DNA of 23,395 nucleotides, taken from positions 1 to 23,395 of the forward strand of contig NZ_QPIP01000021.1 in the NCBI RefSeq assembly GCF_003344345.1, given 5' to 3'. Source of the stretch: Wolbachia endosymbiont of Cylisticus convexus (GTDB taxonomy: Bacteria; Pseudomonadota; Alphaproteobacteria; Rickettsiales; Anaplasmataceae). Under the pieces are notes generated by a model. That model ran no database searches. It worked only from the letters and a program-made list of their open reading frames with translations, and had not been told where the DNA came from. The position numbers and the translations under genes were made by a program. Below are positions 1 to 5,727 of the stretch, in pieces; the stretch's first letter is position 1, and the number at the start of each line of letters is the position of its first letter.

Positions 1-558
1 AATTGCAGTTTTGTCTGTATAAAGCTTTGCCATAGCAACCCTTGAATAGGTATCAATAAAAGTTTGCTGGTCCTATACCCTTCTACATAATAAGTGTCTT
101 GAGAACCTAAGTAACCAGTGTTTCAATTTCACCATCTTTGTTCTTTCACTTTCTCTAAAGCTGCAAGTTGCTCTTCAGTTAAAATTATGCCATCTTGTGC
201 AACCTTCGCTTCAAGAGCTTTAAGTCTTTTTTTGAACGTTTCAATATCGTTTCTTAGCCATACAACCACCTTCGGAAATCCCTTTTTCTCAGCTCATTTG
301 CAGCTCTTTATTGTCCATATGCTGGAAATTCTGTTGCGATCTGCTCTTTCTATGTCTTCGGAAACTCTGTTTGCCATAAGTGATTTTTTCTTACTTATCT
401 CATGCAGTGCTTCTTCTCCTCCATTTTCATATAATTCCTTGAATCGATAAAACGTATCTCTTGAGTAGCCCATACGCTTGAGATACATTTCCTAATTGTT
501 TTGCTAGCTCTAATAACCCTAACTTTGGTTTTAGTATTTTTGCTTGTATTGTACTCAT
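1..558 (-). pseudogene. IS481-family transposase remnant, runs off left edge
   Basis: Reading the minus strand from an ATG at 558 gives MSTIQAKILKPKLGLLELA, then after a small shift a helix-turn-helix segment ([20 protein letters not shown], about 475-415). After further breaks come the linker around [16 protein letters not shown] (about 250-180) and, at the very left edge, QQTF/IDTYS-like catalytic-core sequence. I recognise this as the IS481-type transposase common in Wolbachia. The frame changes at least three times and a piece between the HTH and the linker is missing, so no intact product can be made. A good Shine-Dalgarno (GGAGTG) precedes the ATG. The rest of the element lies outside the window. 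The family call rests on recognition of the HTH and linker; a related IS3-type element is the main alternative. Confidence 0.75.
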
Positions 559-645
559 ATCTAACACTCCTTTCTTTTATTATTTTATAACTTACTTTTC
601 TAAAGTGTCAGATCAAGTCTTGTTTAATACACATTAGATCTTAAT
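556..645 (-). repeat. 5' leader and probable end of the IS481-like element
   Basis: On the minus strand this reads GTGTATTAAACAAGACTTG then ATCTGACACTTTAG, AAAGTAAG and AAAGGAGTGTTAGATATG. It closely matches the leader at 1605-1690, which suggests both are ends of related IS elements. The outer boundary near 640-645 is inferred from where similarity between the two copies fades. Confidence 0.45.
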
Positions 646-691
646 GACTCTTTTTTACGTTCAATTGTTTTACTATCAGGAGGTAACTTAC

Positions 692-787
692 ATGCCGTTG
701 ATCACCTTATATCACGCCATTTTTGACACTTTCAACACTTATGCTTTGAGGGGCCTACCCTCTCATCTATTGTGCAGCTTCAGCTAA
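692..787 (+). CDS. Possible 31-aa ORF with strong ribosome binding site
   Basis: ATG at 692 is preceded by AGGAGG at 679-684, seven bases upstream, and the frame runs 31 codons to TAA at 785-787 (MPLITLYHAIFDTFNTYALR, then GLPSHLLCSFS). I do not recognise the peptide. It lies between two IS remnants, and its end enters the region next to the IS66-like remnant, so it could be the 5' stub of a gene cut by IS insertion or a chance frame. The Shine-Dalgarno is the only positive evidence. Confidence 0.25.
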   Translation: MPLITLYHAIFDTFNTYALRGLPSHLLCSFS

Positions 788-819
788 CCGCTTCTACGGC
801 ACACTCCAGCATCAACCAA

Positions 820-1512
820 TTTATTGTAATGGCTCGTTTCATCAATATGCAAAACTTCACTTCTGCTTATTTCTTGCTCGATTTGCTCATACGTTTTTCC
901 GCATTTTGATGCAACTCTATGTTCACTATTTGATACGCTGCCAACACTTATGTTCAAATTAAAAATGTCATTTATGATACTAGCAACTTCACGCTTTGAA
1001 TTTTTGTAAAACCCACTTAATGCTGCAACTACTAACTTAACTCTTGGTCCAAATGTATCTGATATAACACCTTCTGGTAACTTGCTGCTTCTTCTTTTTC
1101 CACATTTCCTACAACGTCCATGCTCTAATTGATATTCTACTACATAGGGCTTGACCTCCGGAAGATCAACTTTCTGATGAATGTACGGTTTGTCGCATAT
1201 TGCAATCTCTCCTCCGCATTCGCAAGAATTCTATCTTTATTACTTTATCTGCATCCATTTTAGACCGATAATTGCCTTTGTGCCCGACCGACCACCAACA
1301 TTCCTTTCGCTCTTTGGCCTGTCTTTTTTTATTTTGTATAATTCTTTAGAGCTTGGCAGAGATGAGTTTTTTGAATTTAAACCTAGCCTTTCCTTTAACT
1401 CAGCATTCTCTATTTTTAGAGCTTTATTTCCTTCCTCTAACTCTTTTATCCTTGCCTCCAATTTTTCTATTCTTTGCTGTAAATTTTTGCAGACTTCTAA
1501 AAGATTAACCAT
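820..1512 (-). pseudogene. IS66-family transposase remnant
   Basis: The start is ATG at 1512 with GAGGT just upstream. The N-terminus is a leucine-zipper-like coiled coil (LQQRIEKLEARIKELEEGN, about residues 11-29) followed by NSKNSSLPSSK, the usual IS66 N-terminal pattern. In other frames follow GHKGNYRSKMDADK (about 1290-1245), the zinc-binding segment CECGGEIAICDKPYIHQK (about 1220-1165), CRKCGKRRSSKLPEG (about 1115-1070) and HIDETSHYNK (about 860-825), which carries the first catalytic Asp of the DDE domain. At least two frameshifts, in the GGTCGGTCGGG run and near 1225, break the gene. Everything after HIDETSHYNK is gone, so the element cannot move by itself. Confidence 0.8.
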
Positions 1513-1535
1513 ATTACCTCACATTCATTCTATGA

Positions 1536-1690
1536 TTATCTTTTTATCACTCCTCTGTCCATCTGTTTCTCCACTCCCCTGAACGGATACGTATTTTTTC
1601 TTCTCATATCTGACACTCCTTTATAATTTGTTCATATTTTTATCTTACTTTGTTTCCCTGTCAGATTAAGTCTAAACTATTACACCTAAG
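1536..1690 (-). repeat. 5' end of a second IS, leader plus a 23-codon stub
   Basis: On the minus strand this reads GTGTAATAGTTTAGACTTAA then TCTGACAGGG, AAAGTAAG and AAAGGAGTGTCAGATATG, nearly the same leader as at 556-645. The ATG at 1607 opens MRRKNTYPFRGVEKQMDRGV and stops at 1536-1538. The IS66-like remnant begins just downstream, so this looks like an IS 5' end interrupted or replaced by IS66. I cannot assign its family. Confidence 0.4.
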
Positions 1691-1785
1691 TTTACTACTT
1701 TCAGGACAATCTCTAACTTATTATCAATTTTTATTATTATGCCAATTACAACTGATGATTTTATTTCTTTCTACTACCTATTGAC

Positions 1786-3129
1786 TTACTTTCTGCTCAG
1801 CATATTCATTAAATCAGATTCTTTGAGTTTACCATGATCAACTTTACTGAACTTATTTACCATAGAGCTCATTTGATTATACTGCTTAATTAAAAGATTA
1901 ACATCAGTTACACTTGTCCCAGACCCCTTAGAAATTCTAAGTCTTCTTTTGCCATTTAAAATATCTGGATTTTGTCTTTCTTTTTCAGTCATTGAGTTTA
2001 TAATGGCTATATATTTTTTCACTTTATTATCGTCTGGCACACCGCTGCTTAGCTTTTTTGTGAATGAACTAGGAATGAACTTCATTATGTTGCTAATACC
2101 ATCCATTTTATTGAGAATTTTCAACATTCCTACCAAGTCGTTTAGGTCAAATTTACCCCTTTTTACTTTCTTTTGTAACTTATCAATTTCTTCCTGACCA
2201 ACAATCTCAGCAGCTTTTTCAACCAATGAGACAACATCACCCATGCTAAGTATCCTTTTTGCAATTCTATCGGGGTAAAAATCATCAAGGTCACTTAATT
2301 TTTCACCACAAGCAATAAATTTAATTGGACAATCGGTGATCATTTTCATAGAAAGAGCAGCACCACCACGTGCATCACCATCAACACGGGTAAGAATAAT
2401 GCCGGTTACACCTATTGCCTCATTGAATGATTTGGCAATGTTGACTGCATCCTGGCCTATCATTGCATCTGCTACTAAAATAACTTCTGCAGGTGAAGCT
2501 ATTTCCTTTATAGTTTTCAACTCACTCATCATATTATTGTCGATATGAAGCCTGCCTGCGGTATCTAGTATTAATACATCATAATTATCATTTTTTGCTA
2601 CTGCTACTGCCTTTTTTGTAATTGCAATGGGCTTCTCGTCTATCATTACAGGTAAAGTTTGCACATCTATTTGTCTGCCTAGCACTTCAAGTTGTTTTTG
2701 AGCAGCTGGTCTATAAATGTCTAAAGAAGCGAGCATCACTTTTTTCTTTTGTTTTTTTAACTTTAAAGCAAGTTTCCCTGAGGTAGTTGTTTTACCTGCA
2801 CCTTGTAACCCCACCATCATAATCACAGCAGGGGGTTTAACTGCTAGGTTTAAGTCACTTTTTTCTGATCCGAGAACTGCAGCTAAATTATCCTGCACAA
2901 TTTTGATTATCATTTGCGCTGGAGAGACACTTTTTATGACTTTTTCTCCAATCACTTTATCTTTAATGTCGTTGATGAATTTTTTTGCAACTTCAAGTGA
3001 AACGTCAGCTTCAATTAAAGCTATACGTATTTCACGCATGGCAAGATTAAAATCATCTTCAGAAATAATTGACTTTCCTCTCAGTTTACTAAATACAGAA
3101 TTTAAACTTTCGGTTAACGACTTAAACAT
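1786..3129 (-). CDS. ffh: Signal recognition particle protein Ffh (SRP54), 447 aa
   Basis: Ffh is the GTPase of the signal recognition particle. It binds signal sequences and 4.5S RNA and docks with FtsY to deliver nascent membrane proteins. The N domain covers about residues 1-90. The G domain has GLQGAGKT (107-114, P loop), DIYRPAA, DTAGRLHID (G3), TRVDGDARGG (G4 region) and ACGEKLSDLDDF. The methionine-rich M domain fills the C-terminal third and includes the RNA-binding stretch RRLRISKGSGTSV. Length is normal for bacterial Ffh and no key motif is missing. The start at 3129 overlaps the last 16 bases of the upstream membrane gene, so the two are probably co-transcribed and translationally coupled. 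Downstream lies IS debris. Confidence 0.97.
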   Translation of the reverse strand: MFKSLTESLNSVFSKLRGKSIISEDDFNLAMREIRIALIEADVSLEVAKKFINDIKDKVIGEKVIKSVSPAQMIIKIVQDNLAAVLGSEKSDLNLAVKPPAVIMMVGLQGAGKTTTSGKLALKLKKQKKKVMLASLDIYRPAAQKQLEVLGRQIDVQTLPVMIDEKPIAITKKAVAVAKNDNYDVLILDTAGRLHIDNNMMSELKTIKEIASPAEVILVADAMIGQDAVNIAKSFNEAIGVTGIILTRVDGDARGGAALSMKMITDCPIKFIACGEKLSDLDDFYPDRIAKRILSMGDVVSLVEKAAEIVGQEEIDKLQKKVKRGKFDLNDLVGMLKILNKMDGISNIMKFIPSSFTKKLSSGVPDDNKVKKYIAIINSMTEKERQNPDILNGKRRLRISKGSGTSVTDVNLLIKQYNQMSSMVNKFSKVDHGKLKESDLMNMLSRK

Positions 3130-4673
3130 AATAGCATTAGTAGAATACTCATTAAAAAGAGAGAAGAAGCTGAAACAAAACTCACTGAGTTATAATCCAG
3201 CACTTCTTTAAGTTTAGTAATATTATTAAAGTATAAGCCAACAAGTGGATTAGTCAAGTTTTGCACTACGCTGGCAAGCATTTCTCTAGTTTTAGAGACT
3301 AACTGATTGAACAGCAAGATAATATAGGGTATGAAAGCTCTAAAAATCCAATCAACATCCATTTTAAAATTTATTCTCGGGTAAAATAACTTGCGTAAAA
3401 GAATGAACAATAAAGTGGTACATAATAACAAATTAAATTGCGACAAAATATTTTTTGTGTTGTACACAAAATCGAAAATCGAAGGTTTATTGTAAATAGG
3501 TAAGTAAAGATTGCCAGCAATTACGCATATAAATGCTAAAATAATCATAGTCATTTTGCCTCCCCTCTCTGCTAAAGGTTTCGACTTACTTTTTGCAATA
3601 AATATGTAGTAAAGAAACTTGAGCCCCACGCTTAAATAAAGCAGTAAATTTAGAATCTTGTATAAGTTTTTATACACTTCTAAATTAGCACCACTTGCTT
3701 CAATCTCGGCTGTAATGTATGATTTACTAATAAATCCAGCGGTTCCAGGAAATGCAGCCATTGTAAGTATTGCAATTATAGCACACATGCCTTCCACTGA
3801 CATCAAATTACCCACTCCATTAAAACTAATTGTTTTTGTCCGCGAAATAATCGCATTGCTAACCACAAACAATAATGATTGATAAACGAGAGAGAAAATT
3901 ATGTGTAGCATTAAAATTGGTATTGCCTTTTCCGAAGGGCTGAGTAAACCTCCTGCAATAATCAGCAAGCCCATTTGTCCTACAACATTATAGCATAAAA
4001 ATCTACGAATGTTTTGCTCAAGAGAAGCAAATATGATGCTGTAAATTGCAGTGATGGTGCCTACAAGCGCTAATATTTCAGTACAATCTTGCCATAGGTT
4101 ATAAGTGTGTAAAAGCATCACTAAAAAGGAGATTTTAGTAGTAAATAAAGAGAGATATGTAGTGCCATGTAGCGATGCAGCAGGATATGCATCAACAACC
4201 CAAAACGAAAAAGGAAAACAAGCACAGTTTATCAATAAACCCCAAATTACCAGGTTAGTGCTTTGCAGTGCCAATCCTGCTGTTAATATAACTCCAACGA
4301 AAAAGTGTACACAAGCGTACCTTATTGCAGGTCCACTATCTCTACAGCCAGCTGCAATAATAAAAGATGCACTGATGGTCATTAATTCAAAGAATACTAC
4401 AACTAATATTATCTGCTCAGATAAAATTGCACACAATGAGCTGATAGTGTAAGCAGCAAAAGAAAGCATCTCTGAAAAACTCAAATTTTTTGCTGGTAGA
4501 ACAGCTAAAAACGCAACTGATAGAAAAGATATTAGTACGATACGGAAAGATAAATCATAATTTAGAACTGGATGAGACCAATTTAATATATTACCTAAAT
4601 TTTCAGGTAGCGTTAGTACTATAACTATTAATGCAATCAGCAGAAGTAGCAGTGACAATTTATAAAGCTGCAC
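3114..4673 (-). CDS. Proton-conducting membrane subunit, MrpD/NuoN-like, 519 aa
   Basis: This is a polytopic membrane protein of the proton-conducting transporter family shared by complex I (NuoL/M/N) and Mrp Na+/H+ antiporters. Visible features are many hydrophobic segments, VVFFELMTISASF (the TM5 Glu of the family), WVVDAYPAASLHG (matching the DAYPAAP motif of MrpD-type proteins) and SLFTTKISF with the TM7 Lys. These charged residues form the proton half-channel. It starts at GTG (4671-4673). It stands alone, with no other mrp or nuo gene beside it, and overlaps ffh by 16 bases. MrpD and NuoN/NuoM paralogues cannot be separated by eye; the DAYPAA motif leans towards MrpD. Its substrate and partner subunits are unknown from this window. 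Confidence 0.85.
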   Translation of the reverse strand: MQLYKLSLLLLLIALIVIVLTLPENLGNILNWSHPVLNYDLSFRIVLISFLSVAFLAVLPAKNLSFSEMLSFAAYTISSLCAILSEQIILVVVFFELMTISASFIIAAGCRDSGPAIRYACVHFFVGVILTAGLALQSTNLVIWGLLINCACFPFSFWVVDAYPAASLHGTTYLSLFTTKISFLVMLLHTYNLWQDCTEILALVGTITAIYSIIFASLEQNIRRFLCYNVVGQMGLLIIAGGLLSPSEKAIPILMLHIIFSLVYQSLLFVVSNAIISRTKTISFNGVGNLMSVEGMCAIIAILTMAAFPGTAGFISKSYITAEIEASGANLEVYKNLYKILNLLLYLSVGLKFLYYIFIAKSKSKPLAERGGKMTMIILAFICVIAGNLYLPIYNKPSIFDFVYNTKNILSQFNLLLCTTLLFILLRKLFYPRINFKMDVDWIFRAFIPYIILLFNQLVSKTREMLASVVQNLTNPLVGLYFNNITKLKEVLDYNSVSFVSASSLFLMSILLMLLCLSR

Positions 4674-4680
4674 AATGATG

Positions 4681-4697
4681 TAAACCAGTATGGTTTA
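4681..4697. promoter_or_regulatory. Palindrome TAAACCA-GTA-TGGTTTA, possible operator
   Basis: A perfect 7+7 inverted repeat with a 3-base centre sits between the candidate -10 and the GTG start of the MrpD-like gene, where a repressor or 5' hairpin could act. Function is inferred only from position and symmetry. Confidence 0.3.
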
Positions 4698-4725
4698 TGC
4701 TACCTCAATATACGAATAAAATCAA
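4697..4725 (-). promoter_or_regulatory. Candidate sigma-70 promoter of the MrpD-like/ffh operon
   Basis: On the minus strand TTGATT (4720-4725) is followed 17 bases later by TAGCAT (4697-4702), each 4/6 to consensus. Position 24 bases before the GTG start fits. In AT-rich DNA such matches are common, so this is moderate evidence. Confidence 0.35.
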
Positions 4726-4796
4726 TTTGCATATTAACCACTAATTAAACTAATTACCATATAATTATATCAGGGTTTAGAGGGTTATAGAGAAAC

Positions 4797-4829
4797 CGGT
4801 CAGATTAGGTTTTAAATCTAATCTGACCG
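4797..4829. repeat. 12-bp perfect inverted repeat, hairpin
   Basis: CGGTCAGATTAG and CTAATCTGACCG flank a 9-base AT-rich centre. GTCAGATTA resembles the IS leader at about 1670 (CTGTCAGATTAAGTC), so it may be an IS-derived end or a small palindromic repeat. No T-run follows closely, so a terminator role is not shown. Confidence 0.5.
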
Positions 4830-4885
4830 ATAGCTTTAATAGTGAGGTAAGCTTTAATATAGCACTCCTAATTCATAGTGCTACA

Positions 4886-4919
4886 CTCGTGCATAATTTA
4901 TTTTTAATTTGTGCACGAG
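4886..4919. terminator. Hairpin CTCGTGCA...TGCACGAG, possible terminator
   Basis: An 8-bp perfect stem, extended by AT pairs, encloses an A/T-rich loop. It lies just beyond the stop codon (4930-4932) of the decayed oxidoreductase 3' end on the minus strand, where a transcription terminator would be expected. No clean T-tract follows. Confidence 0.35.
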
Positions 4920-4929
4920 CGTTAGTAAA

Positions 4930-5125
4930 TTATTTACTTTTTGAAATAAAGTTTGACATTACTTTAATACCAAGAACTTCAGTAAGTCTGCCAGTTGAAA
5001 GTTATTTACTCGCTTTCTCTTAAGTATCTGCATAAATCTAATGGAGTTGGCAGTTTTCAATTCACTCATTCAACTTTTATGACCTTTGCAATGTTTGATT
5101 CTATTAAAGAATTCTTTGTTAATCT
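4930..5125 (-). pseudogene. Decayed copy of the 3' end of the large oxidoreductase gene
   Basis: The minus strand here aligns with two parts of the 3' end of the intact gene at 5728-8538. CTTCTCTTAAGTGTCTGCAC (5781-5800) corresponds to TTTCTCTTAAGTATCTGCAT (5014-5033). AACTTTTATAACCTTTGCAG (about 6029-6048) corresponds to AACTTTTATGACCTTTGCAA (about 5072-5091). About 190 bases between these blocks are deleted and the frame is broken. The last readable part is TGRLTEVLGIKVMSNFISKS then K and stop at 4930-4932, whereas the intact gene ends TGKPTDVD. The piece is therefore an old duplicate or the displaced original 3' end. It is separated from the intact gene by the 125-aa orphan gene. Confidence 0.65.
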
Positions 5126-5264
5126 AGTCTTTAACGCTTTTTTTAGATACCGTTGTGGTGTCTTGGCATAGATTTCGCTAACAAGTAGCGGAGTATTAAA
5201 TTGTCTTTAACTATAGATTTCTGTGTCAAGTACTGTAATGACTAGGTGTATAATGAAAATTAGA
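5126..5264. other. Non-coding spacer, nothing recognised
   Basis: This AT-rich stretch between the decayed oxidoreductase end and the orphan gene shows no convincing frame, RNA gene or repeat. The wider 4674-5264 gap holds only the promoter, hairpins and remnant listed separately. Confidence 0.5.
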
Positions 5265-5642
5265 TTATAAAATCTCTAACAGTACATTCTGTGTTTCACC
5301 TTCATCCACAACAAAAATATAATCAATATTATATTTGTTTAATCCACCTAATATTCTCTCTTGGAAATATTTTTCACCATAACCTTCCATAATAACACTT
5401 ATATAGTCAGCACTATCAATATCAGAGAGCTTATTACATATTTTTGGATCTTTGACTGTGTAGTGTTGCTTAGATTTACACTCATTATCATCATCTTTAC
5501 AAAAAGAAATTTTTCCTTTTTGTTTATTATCTGTAGTCATGATAAATCTGTTACCTTCTTGATCTTTTGCTGTAAATTGATTACTGTTCTTGTCTATAGA
5601 GTATTTTTCCTTTGGAAATTCCAGTGTTAAGTGATATGTCAT
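5265..5642 (-). CDS. Hypothetical protein, 125 aa
   Basis: I do not recognise this protein. It is soluble-looking, charged (rich in Asp, Glu and Lys), without a signal peptide or membrane segment. The first half looks beta-rich (MTYHLTLEFPKEKYSIDKNS) and the C-terminal part alternates short strands (ISVIMEG, DYIFVVDEG). It has three cysteines in the middle (CKDDDNEC, then C in KICNK), too few and irregular for a known metal site. It lies between the intact 936-aa oxidoreductase gene and the decayed copy of that gene's 3' end, as if inserted between duplicated ends. Two 12-bp direct repeats lie upstream. The frame is open with an ATG start, so a real gene is likely, but there is no functional clue. 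Confidence 0.6.
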   Translation of the reverse strand: MTYHLTLEFPKEKYSIDKNSNQFTAKDQEGNRFIMTTDNKQKGKISFCKDDDNECKSKQHYTVKDPKICNKLSDIDSADYISVIMEGYGEKYFQERILGGLNKYNIDYIFVVDEGETQNVLLEIL

Positions 5643-5665
5643 AATACTACCTTAATAAAAATTGT

Positions 5666-5710
5666 TATTGTAGTATAGATTTATTAATAAATAATATATA
5701 TTGTAGTATA
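5666..5710 (-). promoter_or_regulatory. Two 12-bp direct repeats upstream of the 125-aa gene
   Basis: TATACTACAATA occurs on the minus strand at 5699-5710 and again at 5666-5677, 33 bases apart, with the ATG at 5642. Each copy contains a TACAAT-type -10. The spacing is about three helical turns, so they could be operator sites on one DNA face or duplicated promoter elements. Confidence 0.35.
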
Positions 5711-5727
5711 ACTAGTACGAAGTGGGT

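Noticed and set aside
118..450. 110-codon plus-strand frame opposite the IS481 remnant
   Set aside because: It is antisense to recognisable transposase sequence, and its composition is that of reverse-complemented coding DNA.
1181..1582. 133-codon plus-strand frame
   Set aside because: It is the mirror of the IS66 coiled-coil and zinc-finger remnant and has no independent support.
4797..4829. Palindrome as a strong intrinsic terminator
   Set aside because: There is no T-tract next to the stem on either strand and no gene ends within reach; it is kept only as a repeat.
5126..5264. Possible tRNA or small RNA in the gap
   Set aside because: No cloverleaf arms or conserved T-loop could be drawn.
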